From: Colius striatus
Lineage: Eukaryota; Chordata; Aves; Coliiformes; Coliidae
Assembly: GCF_028858725.1 (NCBI RefSeq)
Contig: NC_084763.1
Location: 5,022,001-5,086,000 of the forward strand
DNA: 64,000 nt
Direction of reading: 5' to 3'
The translations under genes were made by a program, and so were the position numbers. The notes beneath the pieces are model-generated. The model was not told the DNA's origin and did no database searches. It saw only the letters and a list, made by a program, of their open reading frames with translations. Shown piece after piece: positions 34,901 to 51,909 of this stretch (its first letter is position 1; each line of letters begins with the position of its first letter).

Positions 34901-36919
34901 CAGAATTTCCTTTTCCTATTTTCCTTCCTGAAGGATTGTTTAGAGGCTGAGGTAGCTGAAACTCACTCTTTTGCCTCAGGCTGTCCTCTGTGCTGCCTTG
35001 AGTTACTATTTGTTTGGGTGCTGTGGCCTCAGGGCTTGTGTGGGGCTCCTTGACCTGTGCCTGGCACATGGGTGACTGACCATCACCTCCCCTTGCAGAG
35101 TGGAAGGTTTGGCTATGGGAGTGTGTATGGAGCTCTGAAGAACATCTATCAGACAGAAGGGGCTCGTGGCATGTTCAGTGGGCTGACGGCGACGCTGCTG
35201 CGGGATGCTCCCTTCTCTGGCATCTACCTGATGTTCTACACACAGACCAAAAAACTCTCACCTCAGGGTAAGGCTGAAGGTTGGAGGCTGTAATGGAACA
35301 TGTTCCTCTTCTCACATCTTTCCCTGCAGTGAATGGCCTGCATGCTCTGCCTAGTCTCTGCCTCAGCAGTTAAATTAGTCTCTTGTAGGGCTTTAGGTGG
35401 GACAGTCACACTTGCCTATGAAGAACTGTAGACCTGAAGCTCAGGTTAGTGAACAGCTGAGAGGATGTCTTCAGCAGTGCTTTCTGCTGCTGGTTGTCTT
35501 GCATACTGCTCAGTTTCCACTGAACCAAGGTTTCTGTGATGTTAGAACTGACTGAGGCAACACTTGCCCAGCCTTTCCTTTTCTGAATTCCTGTCAAATT
35601 CAGTTCCCCTTTAAAGGTCTCTGTATCCTGTGTGGATTTTGGCTTCTTCCAGATTCTAATGCTGTTAATCATTCAGTATTTTTTCACTTTGCCAGGCAGC
35701 ACGAGTCTTCCTGTCCTGTTTTGTGTCTGAGTGCATTCCCTCTGCTCTGTTGCAGACCAGCTGGATCCAGTGCTCATGCCCTTGCTGAATTTTGGCTGTG
35801 GGGTCTTTGCAGGAATCTTGGCCTCACTGGCAACGCAGCCTGCTGACGTCATCAAAACACACATGCAGCTCTGCCCTCAAAAGTACCACAGGACCAGCCA
35901 GGCCATTGCCTTCATCTACAAGGTAAGGTGAATCCCTTCTAATATGCACAGTCACAGTCTCACATCTGTTCTCCTTGCTTGAAACACAGTGCTGCAGAGA
36001 AAGTTGTTACCTTTTAAAAGAGATGAACAAGTGTGAGTGCTTGCTCTGCTCTTGCAGCCAGGCCCATTGGCATCAGCGTTTCCAGAAGTTGAAGCTGGTC
36101 GTGCTGTGAGAGACAGAGGCTGAATCTCTTGTCACTGGTTTATGTGCAGACCTGTTCAGTAGCAACTGGGAAGTACTCTGGTTGATGGTCTGAAAGCAGT
36201 CAGAAGCCTCAGTCTACTCCTTAGGGGCTGTTGTCACTACTCAGGTGTCTTTCTTGCTCCCCTCAAATGGATCACAAGGCAATGAACACACCCCCTGGTT
36301 ATTCTTGCCATTCCTTAGTCCTCCACCTGTTTTCACAAAATGACAGGTGATGGGGAATCAGGGAGCAAGTATTAGAGTGGAGAGATGGATGTATTCAAGC
36401 ATGCATATCCACACAGACCTGCTTCATGTTTCGGGCTGGTGAATGATTTCACTTCAGTTCTATCTGTTCCGTATCGATTCCTATACTTATAGTGATGGAA
36501 AGTGCATAGTTTGTCATCTTTACAGCTTCTCCTTCTCTTTGTGGGTCTGGAGTGTGACTTTCCCTGTCCTGCCATCCCCTTCTCTGCTCACTGCTTGTCC
36601 TGCTCTTGTGGGTGGCTACAGAGTGCTACGACTTCTTCCTAAACATTAAACACTACTGAAGCCTGGGGCTTTCAGAAACTGATGTAGGCCTGAGCTGAAA
36701 TATGTAAATACTGCTGTTCCATGTAATAAATACAAAGTGAAAAGAGTTAGAGAGGCAGCTTGTGATGGCTGGCTGTTGGTTTCTCTCCTGTTGCAGGATT
36801 TTGGGTTGGTGGGCTTCTTCCGAGGCGGCGTGCCCCGTGCCCTCCGTCGGACTCTGATGGCAGCGATGGCATGGACAGTGTATGAACAGATGATGGAAAA
36901 AATGGGCTTGAAATCTTGA
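31679..36919 (+). CDS. SLC25A38: Mitochondrial glycine transporter SLC25A38 (seven coding exons)
   Basis: Exons at 31679-31699, 32837-32958, 33549-33633, 34538-34717, 35099-35267, 35756-35922 and 36797-36919 join in phase to 867 bases, 288 residues plus stop. Human is 304 residues; the difference is a shorter N-terminus. The product is a mitochondrial carrier of the inner membrane with three repeats. The signature prolines are in PLDLLKTR (repeat 1), PVTVVKTR (repeat 2) and PADVIKTH (repeat 3). [20 protein letters not shown] and the final [20 protein letters not shown] are nearly identical to human. By family knowledge it imports glycine for 5-aminolevulinate and haem synthesis, and its loss in human causes sideroblastic anaemia. 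Intron 4 uses a GC donor (GAG|GCAAGT) instead of GT; all other introns are GT-AG. Exon 1 (MPAREAE) is the least certain part. It was chosen because its GT donor gives phase 0 into the ATG of exon 2; translation could instead start at 32837. A promoter CpG island with an NRF1-like site precedes it. Confidence 0.95.
32056..32224 (+). repeat. CR1 3' end in SLC25A38 intron 1
   Basis: About 170 bases of sense CR1 3' UTR with tail CCACTCTATGATTCTATGGT, in the same orientation as the host gene. Confidence 0.88.
32225..32836 (+). other. SLC25A38 intron 1 remainder
   Basis: Nothing else is recognised before the pyrimidine-rich acceptor (CTTCATCTTCCAG) of exon 2. Confidence 0.6.
32837..32958 (+). CDS. 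SLC25A38: SLC25A38 coding exon 2
   Basis: Encodes [20 protein letters not shown] through TLQPAVN: TM1 and carrier signature 1 (PLDLLKTR). Acceptor CCAG, donor GG|GTGAGA, phase 2. Very close to human. Confidence 0.95.
33549..33633 (+). CDS. SLC25A38: SLC25A38 coding exon 3
   Basis: Encodes [15 protein letters not shown] and [14 protein letters not shown]. Acceptor CTCTCAG, donor CCT|GTAAGT. Confidence 0.95.
33863..34235 (-). repeat. CR1 3' end in SLC25A38 intron 3 (antisense)
   Basis: Starts AATCACAGAATGGTAGAGGT and runs through the antisense 3' UTR to the CTCAGTCTCCTCTTCTGCAG part of ORF2. Opposite in orientation to the host gene. Confidence 0.92.
34538..34717 (+). CDS. SLC25A38: SLC25A38 coding exon 4 (GC splice donor)
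   Basis: Sixty codons, [18 protein letters not shown] to VVKTRYE, matching human [20 protein letters not shown] onward. The acceptor is CTCCTCAAG. The donor is GAG|GCAAGT, a GC-AG intron with an otherwise perfect consensus. No nearby GT keeps both the frame and the protein match. Confidence 0.93.
34718..35098 (+). other. SLC25A38 intron 4, GC-AG type
   Basis: Begins GCAAGTATG and ends CCCCTTGCAG. It holds no recognised repeat or RNA. Confidence 0.85.
35099..35267 (+). CDS. SLC25A38: SLC25A38 coding exon 5
   Basis: Encodes [20 protein letters not shown] through [11 protein letters not shown], including the [19 protein letters not shown] block. Donor G|GTAAGG, phase 1. Confidence 0.96.
35756..35922 (+). 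CDS. SLC25A38: SLC25A38 coding exon 6
   Basis: Encodes [20 protein letters not shown] through FIYK with carrier signature 3 (PADVIKTH). Acceptor TTGCAG, donor AAG|GTAAGG. Confidence 0.96.
35923..36796 (+). other. SLC25A38 intron 6
   Basis: 874 bases with nothing recognised. An AATAAA near 36725 lies inside it and is not used if exon 7 is spliced. Confidence 0.6.
36797..36919 (+). CDS. SLC25A38: SLC25A38 coding exon 7 and stop
   Basis: Encodes [20 protein letters not shown], then [20 protein letters not shown] and TGA. The C-terminus is almost identical to human. Confidence 0.97.
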   Translation, partial: DFGLVGFFRGGVPRALRRTLMAAMAWTVYEQMMEKMGLKS

Positions 36920-39900
36920 CTGGCTTGCACAAGAAGTGACCAGCTTCACTCCTCCTCCTGCTTGCTGTGATCAACTGGCACTAGGAAGTTCCCAGTTCCA
37001 CAGAGGAATAAGCCTTACTCAGCCAGAAAGAAGAAAGCGCTACTGAGACAGAGGATGAGGCCTTTTGGCAAGTCAAAGACTGTGCTTGCAGACTGCCATG
37101 GGAAATGGCAGTGTTTGGCAAGTCAAAGACTGTGCTTGCAGACTGCCATGGGAAATGGCAGTGTTTCCACCGCCTGGTAACTGTGCTGAGAGAAAAGCCC
37201 CTTTTAGAAACAGCTCTCTGCTCATGACCTTTATGCAATGAGACGTTGCTGAGCAAAGGTGTTCTGAGGAGAAAACAGCGATTGCAGAACGTGCCAGCCT
37301 GTCCCTTGCTGGTCTGGCCAGTAGGGTCACAATGACCCACCATCTGATGGAGATCCTCCTGCCTCAGATGCTTTGTTCTCACAGGGGAACGTTGCAGACC
37401 ACGGTGGGAGACTGGATGTGTCTCCTAATGCAGGAGTGGGTGGAAGAGAAATGAAGTGCTGACGGAATCTGTTGTCACTTTTGTACTATGCAGGATAGCA
37501 GAGAAGGTAACTGGAACCTCCGTGCTTTGTCATGTGTTAGTATGTGTTGAGCATCTTAACACTCTTGGAATGTGCTTCTGCCTCTACAGCAGTGTTTGCA
37601 CAGGAATTAAGAAGCATAAGGCACTTTAGAGTTGATTGCTACCAAAGTTCTACTCGTTCTCTGAGAAATATTTTTCCTGCTAGTCTGAGTATCAGGAACA
37701 CACAAGTGGCTTTGGTTGTTTTTTAATCCAGTTGCACTAGAGACTTACTTGCTTCTGATTATTCATTTGCTGGTCCTTGATCAACGCCCCCAGTGAGAGC
37801 TGGTCCTTAGAGGTAGCTTTTAGGGTCATAGCTCATGATGAATGAATGTGTAACGGAAGCAGGATATAGATACGCTTGAGATTGCCCTTAAAAGCTGCTG
37901 CTGATTGCATGTGGAGTATCTTGGGGTTTAGAAAGAAAAGGTTACTGTCTTCTACAAGCTTTTCTCTCCAAACTTTCAGACCTGTGAGTGTTTGGTAGGG
38001 AACTTCCGTTCTCTGTGAGCTCCACATAGACCCTTCAGAGTTTCCTGGATGATCAGTTTCTATTAGTGGCTAGTCCATATTTCAGTATTCCTCACTTTAG
38101 GCTTAGAGGTAAATGTCTGCTGTGCCTTCTTCCTCATTGCTCCTTTGTTATACAGACCTCACAGTGTGTGCTGTCCCAACTCGGGTACAGCCCGCTCCCC
38201 TCTTCACTTGTACCTCTGTGCTGTCTGTCTGGCTTGGGATCCTTACTGCTCTGTTGGCATTGCCGCAAAGCTGGGCATGCAAGTGTGCTGCATCTTCTCA
38301 GGTGTGCCTTGCAGGAAACTGGTGTGGGGAAACTGGTGCTATGTGGTGCTGGAGTCACCAGGAATGGTGGTGGAGGGTCTCACGTGCACATGTCTACATG
38401 TTAATGATAGAGCACTTCATCAAATCATTCCATGTTGGGACTGATGAACTGTCAGATTGCCTCTGCTTCTTCTGTGTGCCCAGGCATGTGGGCACATAGT
38501 TTTCCAAATCCTAAATAATCCTAAATCCCAATTGTTCCTTTCTTTTGCTGTCCCTCCTACCCTTAGTGACCTGAACTCGTGAGACTGCATGAAACAGTGG
38601 TAACTGCACATCCTCCTTTGTTTCCTTATCCTGACTACTACTGCCACAGAGAGCTGGGGAACCCAAGTCTAGGATTGTTGGCCTGGCAGAGAAAGGTGCC
38701 AGTTACACAAGTTACCTCATTTATTTTTTATTCCCCAGTGTGTGGGATCAACATGTTGTACTGGAAGCCTGAGTGTATGTGTTGGTGTGTGAGCTGGATC
38801 TGGCGATCATCCTGGACTGTGGCAGCAAAGGGCTGCTTATGGTGTTCTGTGAAGTGCTTCATGACTGAATTCACGATCTAGCAATGGCAAAGTGATGTGC
38901 ATTTAAAAATGAGGCAGGTGAGCAAAGATCGCCAGGTGGTTAAGACTTGAATTAAGTAACATCCTCATTGGAAGCCTGAAGTGCAGGAACACTTCCGTGG
39001 CTTTTATGCCCTATACTTCTGCCTGGTCAAGTAACAAAGGAAGAACTAGAGAGTTTATAGCATTGTGCTGGTGTTTTGAAGCCTACTGAGATTTTCTTTA
39101 TGAAGTTTTATTATTTATTGTCTTAATCTGGATTCAGTGTTAGCTTTTCCTCCGGGAGTGTTCTTCCTTTCCCCTTACTTTGTGGACAGTGATGAGGCTC
39201 TTTGTTACTGTGGTAGAGTGAGAAAGTGTATGGTTTTGGCTTGTGAATTAGCCATTGTGAATGGCTCCTTTGAGTTGAAGAGATAGAGAATCTAAGCTAC
39301 ACTGTGTATCAACCCTTGGTGCTACAAATCCCTGCAGATGAGCTGGGGAGACTGAGGTTTTGCAATGCAAGTTTGTGGTTTGATATTCTTTCTTTGCTGT
39401 TTGTTGAAGCTACTTCTTGATAGCTGTAGCAAGTCAAAAACCACAAGTCTTAGATGTATTGCCCTTGAGGTTGAACACTTCTAATTAACAAGTGGGCACT
39501 GTACTACCTAAATGCTGAGTAAATCCATTAGAATACCCCTCATAAGAGGTGCTCAGTCACCTCCCTGCATCATGCCAGTGATTCAGCACTCACAGTCCCA
39601 TGGGGTAATCATTTCCAAAGCCATCTTAGCTCAGATTCCAAAGAAGGTGGTGTCACCTGTTCTGTATGCAGCAGGATGGCAGTTGGGTCCCTCAGAACCC
39701 CACTGTCTGGGAACACACTGCTAGTGAAGGGGCATGGTGTCTGCTTCCCCTGCAGCTGTGCTGTAAGAACCCAGCTGGGTAACATCTGGAGCTGTAAGGA
39801 CACGAGAGAAATAGTCTGGTTATTTATTCTTCAGAAACTTCACCTTTCCATTCTTCCTGTGCCAATGGTGTTTGGTTTGCACTGTTCAAACAGACCTGAA

Positions 39901-39990
39901 GCTTTGGAACATTGCATAGGTTTGAGTATTGTGTTCCTGTGTCTGTAAAACATTCACATCAGAAAGTGTATTAAATGTTTCTGCTAAAAA
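36920..39990 (+). other. SLC25A38 3' UTR and downstream flank
   Basis: I see no AATAAA in the first 3 kb after the stop. The best candidate signal is ATTAAA at 39970-39975, which would imply a long 3' UTR; a shorter UTR with a variant signal is equally possible. A perfect 50-bp tandem duplication lies at 37064-37163. No other gene is recognised. Confidence 0.4.
37064..37163 (+). repeat. Perfect 50-bp tandem duplication carrying a hairpin
   Basis: Two identical copies with period 50 (units at 37064 and 37114). Each contains ACTGCCAT-GGGAA-ATGGCAGT, a perfect 8-bp stem with a 5-base loop. It lies about 145 bases after the SLC25A38 stop. Confidence 0.92.
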
Positions 39991-41264
39991 CTGTTTTAAA
40001 GTGGTTCAAAAAAAATGACCATGTCATATCTTGGGTGTTCCTTTAAAAAAAACCCCAAACAACAAACCCTAAACCAATCAAACCCACAAGGGATGGGATG
40101 GAGTAAAGGGTTATGAAAGCAAAAGCTTCCCAAGAGGAGAGGACTATTGGTTGAGCTTGGAGCCTGTACAAGGCAATGCAGAGCCTCTCTTTCTGTGGGG
40201 TGTAATACACACAGCTGTGCTAGTACAACCTAAATCAGCTGTACTGAAAGGGAAAAAACACCCAGCCATGGGGAACCTTGTCTTTTTGCCAGCTTCCTCT
40301 GCCTGCCTGCCGAGTGTAAAGACTGATGGAAATTGAGTCTCCATAGTAGCTGGTGAGAAACCCACCTCTAGGACAGCAGGGCTTCAAGCATGCTTGGGAG
40401 AGACTGGTTTTCATCTGCTACCAACCAGGTCTTTGCTACTGTGGCAGCCTGATCTCAGCAGGGGACCTTGTGCCTAGGACATAATCCTTTGCTGCAAGGC
40501 ACAGTTCAAGGGGACACTAGATGGCTGGGATCTGCTCTGGCTGGCACGGTACAGTCCTGGGGTTCAGTAGTGGGGAGGTTGTGCTGAGCTGATACCAAGA
40601 TGCACATCTTCCAGAAGGGAAGATCTCAGACCTCTTTTCAGATGTTGCCTAGATGATACATGGAGCTATTTTTGTGGAGAGTGTGCAATGGACTCACCAG
40701 CCAGTCCTGGAGTGCAGCCTTGTGCGAGCTGGACCTGAGCCACTTGTGCAGGTACCTGATACCAAGTGAGGCTGGCGGTAGTGCCCACCCTTCCCCAGGG
40801 CTCCCCAGGGCTCCTGCTGCCCTGCAGAACCACCCCCAGGGGAAAGGGTGTTTCTGCTCATGCTGCTGACAGCTGCCCCAGCTGTGAGATGAGATAGCAG
40901 GCACGCTCCCTGACTCTCTTGCGTAGTGGAGGCTGGGAAAGATAGGAGAAGAACAGTTTAAAGGCACTGTCGTTGCAATGAAACATTGAATTGCCAATGT
41001 CCTTTCCACCTAAAAAGCAGACAAACACTTTGCTTGCTTTTTTCAATATTTAATGTATATGGGGCCATGTATAATCACTGAGGCCAGAACTGAGCAGGTG
41101 TGCTTGCTGATTTTCTTCCTCACACTTTCTTCATCTCCCTTTTTCTTTGACTATAAAATGCTTTGGGAGATTTTATCGTTAATGCATGAAGGATTTTTAG
41201 TCAAAATGACTAGAGGGCAGTAAGAGGTTAAAATGAGACCTCCACAACTTGTGTAACAGATGTG
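39991..41264. other. Intergenic stretch, nothing recognised
   Basis: Lies between SLC25A38 and RPSA. An A-rich patch occurs near 40040-40090. No gene or named repeat was seen. Confidence 0.5.
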
Positions 41265-41707
41265 TCCCTTGGGAGAGAGGCCAGTGAAGGCTACCAAGGT
41301 GCTGAGGGGACTGGAACGTCTCTGTGAGGAGGAAAGGCTGCCGGGCTGTTCAGCCTGGAGAAGGCTGGGGGAAGGGAACCTTATTAATGCTTATAGATAC
41401 CTCAAGGGTGAGTGTCAAGAGGATGGAGCCAGTCTGTTTTCTGTGGTGCCCAGTGACAGGATGAGGGGTAATGAGCACGTGCTGGAACACAACAAGGTCC
41501 ACTTGATCATGAGGAGAAACTTGTTTGGTGTTGAGTTGAGGGAGCCCTGGCCCAGGCTGCCCAGGGAGGGTGTGGAGGCTCCTTCTCTGGAGATTTCCAA
41601 ACCCAACTGGACACGTTCCTGTGCCCCTTGATGGAGGGGAACCTGCTTTAGCAGGGGCTTGGGCTGGATGAGCTCTGGAGAGCCCTTCCTTCCAACCATT
41701 CTGTGAT
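41265..41707 (+). repeat. CR1 LINE 3' end
   Basis: Sense CR1 with [26 protein letters not shown] and [16 protein letters not shown] remnants, then the 3' UTR and a CCATTCTGTGATTAC tail. The same subfamily variant occurs at 13265 and 60024 in antisense. Confidence 0.92.
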
Positions 41708-42737
41708 TACCTCTCCTCTTCACTCCCCCTCTTCTCCCTCTTCTTCACGTCGTGCTCCTGTGAGGAGACAGATGTTGTACATAACAGCAAGAGGTCTGTG
41801 TGTTCTCCCCATCCACAACGTGTGTAGTAAAGTGCAACAAAAGCCTCTTACCCCGTTAGATACCCGTGAAAGGGCTCATGTTCTTGCTGAGAGCTCACTG
41901 AGTGATTTGCTGAGCTTCCGTTTACCTGCCTTTGTCACCACCGTGTGGCAAATGTGTGAATTCCTCTCATAAAGAATGTAAAGCCGATCTGGAGAGCTTG
42001 CTAATGAAGGCAGAAAAGAAGAACAGTGTGAGAGCCAGCTCCTGACTTGCAGGTTGGAGTTTTGTGGGAAGGAGGGGAGGTGGCTGGCAGCAGCTGCTCA
42101 CCCAAACACGACAAGGGCTCATTTTACAAGCGGGGAATATATGTGAGAGGATGTTGTAACCTGCTGCTTAAACAAACCTCCTCCAGAGCCACCCACTGCA
42201 CAGGCACAGCTGAGGGGCTACAAGGAGGTTTGATGCCCAGTCACATTCCTGTTATTAGAGTAGGTTAAAAGAGATGAGAGAAAACAGGGACATGAAGGTG
42301 AGTTCATTACTTGCAGAAGTACTGGCATTAGTGGCTGCATTAGCTGGAAGTCTATCCAAATCTGAAGGAGAGCAAGTGAAACAAAGCAAATGCCACCACT
42401 TTTAATCTAAGAAACTCCACTCTCTGGCCCGTGTTGGAACAGAAAAGAGTAGATGTCACTAAACATGTTTGCTCATAAAGACAGAGAAGTGGTCCAAATC
42501 TCTCATGTACATGCAAAGACACTGATTTTTCATTCAATGCTGTAATACTGAGGCTTCTCCAGAGCAGAAAAATCAGCTTCTCACTCCAGAAGACCAAGTT
42601 CATTCCAAAGAGAGCTTTTAAACAGCTGAGCTTGTATCTACTCTTTTTACCCTAAATAGGGTGAAGAAGAAGATGATGAAGCATCTTCAAATCTGATCGA
42701 TTCCTTTTGCTTCTTCAAAGTCAGCAAACAAAATAGT
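41708..42737. other. Intergenic stretch, nothing recognised
   Basis: Upstream flank of RPSA before a CR1 copy. No gene or RNA recognised. Confidence 0.5.
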
Positions 42738-43181
42738 CCCCCTGGAATATTGTGTCCAGTTCTGGGCCCCTCAGTTCCAGAAGGACAGGGTGCTGCTGGA
42801 GTGGAGTGGAACATCTCCCTTGTGATGAAAGGCTGAGGGAGCTGGGGCTCTGCAGCTTGGAGGAGACTGAGGGGTGACCTCATTCATGGTTACAAATACA
42901 TAAAGGGTGGGTGTGAGGAGGATGGAGCCAGGCTGTGCTCAGGGATGGCCAATGACAGGACAAGGGGCAATGACAGGACAAGGGGCAATGGGTGCAAGCT
43001 GGAACAGAAGAGGTTCCAAAGAAACACAAGGAAGGATTTCTTCCCTGTTGAGGTGAGGGAGCACTGGCAGGGGCTGCCCAGATGGGCTGTGGAGGCTCCT
43101 TCTCTGGAGACATTCCAACCCAGCTGGATGAGTTCCTGTGTGCCCTGCTCTAGGTGGTCCTGCTCTGGCAGGGGGGTTGCC
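42738..43181 (+). repeat. CR1 LINE 3' end upstream of RPSA
   Basis: Sense CR1 from TGTGTCCAGTTCTGGGCCCC to GCTCTGGCAGGGGGGTTG; its terminal octamers are not evident. It contains an internal 18-bp duplication (AATGACAGGACAAGGGGC at 42951 and 42969). It ends about 300 bases before the RPSA promoter. Confidence 0.9.
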
Positions 43182-43269
43182 ACAGGGGGTGAGCTTTCCA
43201 CATCACTTCCAGCCCTGAGATTCAGTGCGTGCCCACTGCGGCACACAGTGCCTAAGCTCAGCGCCTCTG

Positions 43270-48442
<5,173 letters not shown>

Positions 48443-48495
48443 CTTCAGTCCAGCTGCACTGGGAGAGAAATAAAGAGTGGTTTATACACAGTGTG
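48443..48495 (+). terminator. RPSA 3' UTR and poly(A) signal
   Basis: AATAAA at 48469-48474, 27 bases after the stop, followed by a GT-rich stretch (CAGTGTGCTTGGT). The very short 3' UTR is typical of ribosomal protein genes. Confidence 0.9.
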
Positions 48496-51400
48496 CTTGG
48501 TACTGCTCTTTTAAACTTCTTGGCAGGTGAAATATCTGTGTGGGTTATGGCACAGCCCTTGACCAAGAGTGGAAGTGTCTGTAAAGGGCCCTGGCACCCC
48601 CTTGGGTGGAAGTTGGGGGCTGTAGACTCTGGCCCTATGGTGAGGATGGGGTCTTGTCGCCAGGAGCAGATGGGGTGGGTGTTCTCTTGTGAGGTGGGAG
48701 CTGCTGCCTTGCTGAAACAGCAGTTTCACCAAAATACTTCAGTAATCCTCAGGAGAAAACCCCATTAATCAACCTGTCAACAGGATTCTGTTTGTGTGAT
48801 TGATTGCAGCAATGGCAGGTGTAACCTTCACCATTACAAACGGGGTTTTGATGATTAGGGGTAGAAATGTGTTCACATGGGATCCCTCTTTCCATATTGT
48901 TGCAGTGTCTGCCTTTAGCCCTGCCAGTTGACCTGTAATGTCTCCCTTTAACACGTTTGTCCCTTTGCTTGGACTCTTCTGGGATGTTGCTTAAACTCAT
49001 TTTAGCTAGTGTGTCACTTCTTGTGTGACAGTCCTAAATGGTTGTGTTTTTACTAGCTACAAGGCCATTGATTTGCTTTAGCAGGGGGTTGGGCTGGATG
49101 ATCTCTAGAGGTCCCTTCCAACCTTTACCATTCTGAGCTTCACTAGTACTGTTCATGACTAAAAAAAATGTGGGATGCACCCTTTGAAACAATGGCTCCC
49201 TAATCCTTTGAAGGCCAGAGAGCTGCTCAAAGGGGCTGTACACCTGCTCTGCCATGTGTGTGGGTTAGGGTTAGATGCAGGCTTAGGCAAAGGAGCTCAG
49301 GTGGGGATGAGGTGTGGCATGCTGCAAAACTTGGAGCTGGTCTGCCACGAGGACAGTTGTGTCAAAGGCTGGGATGAGCTTTTGCCATAACCAGGCACAC
49401 TGGCAGGGCACCAGGTTAGAGAAGGATGGTCAAAAAGCAGCTCTGTAAGTGAACCTCTGCCTTTCAGGGTGATTCCCTGTGGTGAAGGAGATGGCCTGCC
49501 CCTCCTAAATATCCCAGCTGCTATTGGGTGCTGTAGGAGAGATTTAACACCATGGAAACCCCCTTCATATGGGGAGTAGTGAAATGTCTTCAGTGCCAGC
49601 TGGTATCCCCTGCAGCTGAAGCAGTTGGCACTTGCCCTGCCTCTTGCCTGGCTTTTTGGCTTCCCTGTAGCAGGATGGTGCCTTCTCCCAGCAGTCATAC
49701 ATTCCCTTGTATAAAACCCCCAAACCGTAGTGCTTTATTTATACATCTGAGTGTTAAACTACTTGCCTCTGTGCTCAGCTGCAAACCTTGGTATGTTGCT
49801 TTTGATCTCCCTAAAGGAGCAAGTGTGGGATGCTGTTGGCTTCCAGGGCAGAGAAACAGAGTGCTCCTAGTTGAAGATGCCTTGGAAACTTCCTAGCTGA
49901 TCTCTCTCCTCTTTTGAGTTACTGCTTCCAGCATTTGTAGAGTGACTTGTCTTCTCCTTAGCACTCCCAAAGCTCACAGGGGTACAATTCACTGTAGCCG
50001 TTGGCTTTGCCTTTAAGAATTAAGCAGAGAGGGAATCAGTGTGTGTACCATTTTCTGTCACTTGATGTTTTGTTCTTAGAGGCTCTAATCTGAAGAGGAA
50101 AGTGTGTGTGGGGGGAAAAAAAAAGCAGCCCCCTGTGTTTCTCTGCACAGCATCATTCCTGGAGGCTCTGTTAAGATACCTGCCTGCTCCCAGCTGGGTA
50201 AGGAGTTACAAGCCTCAGGTGTGAGGGACTGGAGCATCTCCACCCTCTTGCTCACAGGGAGCAGTGTGGGGTGGGAGGAAGGGGGTACACTGGGGGCTTG
50301 CTTGGCTTTGTGAGGCAAACCCGCTTTTGAGTGCTGCCGGCAGCCAGTGGTTGTTTCTCCCCCAGCTCCTTTGGGAGGGCTGGGAAGTCTAGCAACCAGT
50401 TTTTCTGATGTGAAGGATTCAACCCTTTGAAAAGTTTTGAGATGAGTTTTAAATCTTCCTTTTGTTTGCCTGAGGAGTGCTTGGATCCCTCCTTCACTCC
50501 CAGCCCTCTCCCCCACCTTGCTTTACGTTTGCTTTTCCTTCTGTGGGAGCTACGTGGTTTCATTTCACAATGAGAGCTGGGGGGCTTTCTCAAACCATAC
50601 CTTGAATATAGAAGCAGGAGCTTCACTAAAAAGTCAAACCTGAGCCTTGTGATATAAATTGCTGTGAGTTAGCAGGGCTGCCTGGTGCCCAGGTGGGATG
50701 AGTGCTCTGTGGAACTGGCCTCTTGAGGGGGAAGGTTGGTCTCTGCTGCCTGTTCCCCCCTGGGATCTGGAGGCTGCTCTGTTCAGGTAAGTGGTGAGCA
50801 TGCATTTAATGTTTATTTGAAATCTTGGAATGCTGTTCTTCTGCCACTCCAAGAACAGCAGATTGACCTTCCCTTCTAATGCCTGTTTGGTAGGCAGCAG
50901 GGTTAGAGCAGAGCATCTCTCAGCTGGCTGCAGCCTGGGCACAGCTTGGTGTGCACGTGGGGGCCTGACTGTGTCCTGGGACATGAGGGCTGCTGGAAGG
51001 CTTTTCTGCCTTCTGGGACTGTGGCTCTTGGGGCTCTTCTGCTCATAAGGTAATTGCAACACAGAATAAGGAGGAGAGCAAGGAGTGCCTCCCATGGGGT
51101 GATGCAAGCCAGAGGGGAACAGTGTAGGGACTAGGCACAGAGTGCTGCCTCTTTCCTTGCTGAGGCTGGAGTGAACTTAGCAGTTGTGGTAGCTGCTTGA
51201 GCAATGTGTTGGCACTATAGAGACCCCTGTGGCAAATGGGCACATGGTACATCATCCTGGTTAGATGGAGTTTAATGGAGGCTGCCTGGGATACTTCTTG
51301 GCGCTGCAGAGCCTCCGTGTCTCACCTCTCTGGTGTGGGTGGTCCGTTTCCCACGGTGTAGGTTTGGGATAAGTGGTTCCTGTGGGGTGAGGGGAGATCT

Positions 51401-51909
51401 CACACTGCCTTGGTGACTGTGGAACCATTTAGGAGGTCCCTAGCATGAGGGGCTCCAAGCTCCAGGCTGGGATCCTGGCTGACCACCCTGAGGCTTCCAT
51501 CTCACCTGTGCAAAGGTGGAGCAATGGCCTTGCAAATAGTTTTAAGCAGATCTCACTTGCAGAGGCTCTACCTCACAAACCTTATTCTTCCCTCTGAAGG
51601 TGAGGCCATGTCAGGAAAGGAGCACTCAGCCATCTGTGGGCAGCTGTGCCTGCCAAAGTGTCAATGCTGGCTCCTCATCACCCAGGGAGGACAACAGTGT
51701 GAAGTGCAGTTAGCAAACGACCTGTGGCTAAGGGCTTGAAGCAGTGTTGGGTCAGGATGTGCTTTTGGCTGGGAGGTGCATGATTTGGCAGAGGGTGTGG
51801 GGGGACCTGGGACTGTCTGTCCCTGAGCAGACTGCACTGGAGGGGATGGCAGCTGTGGGGCAGGTTGGAAGTGAGTGCAGTGGGTTGTGCTCCTCTCAGT
51901 TTTTAGGTA
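48496..51909. other. Intergenic stretch downstream of RPSA
   Basis: Only a short CR1 tail (49068-49137) is recognised. There is no MOBP-like coding exon, although MOBP follows RPSA in human. The minus-strand open frames resemble no family I know. Confidence 0.5.
49068..49137 (+). repeat. CR1 3' tail
   Basis: GGGGGTTGGGCTGGATGATC through TCTAGAGGTCCCTTCCAACC to CCATTCTGAG. About 70 bases. Confidence 0.88.
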
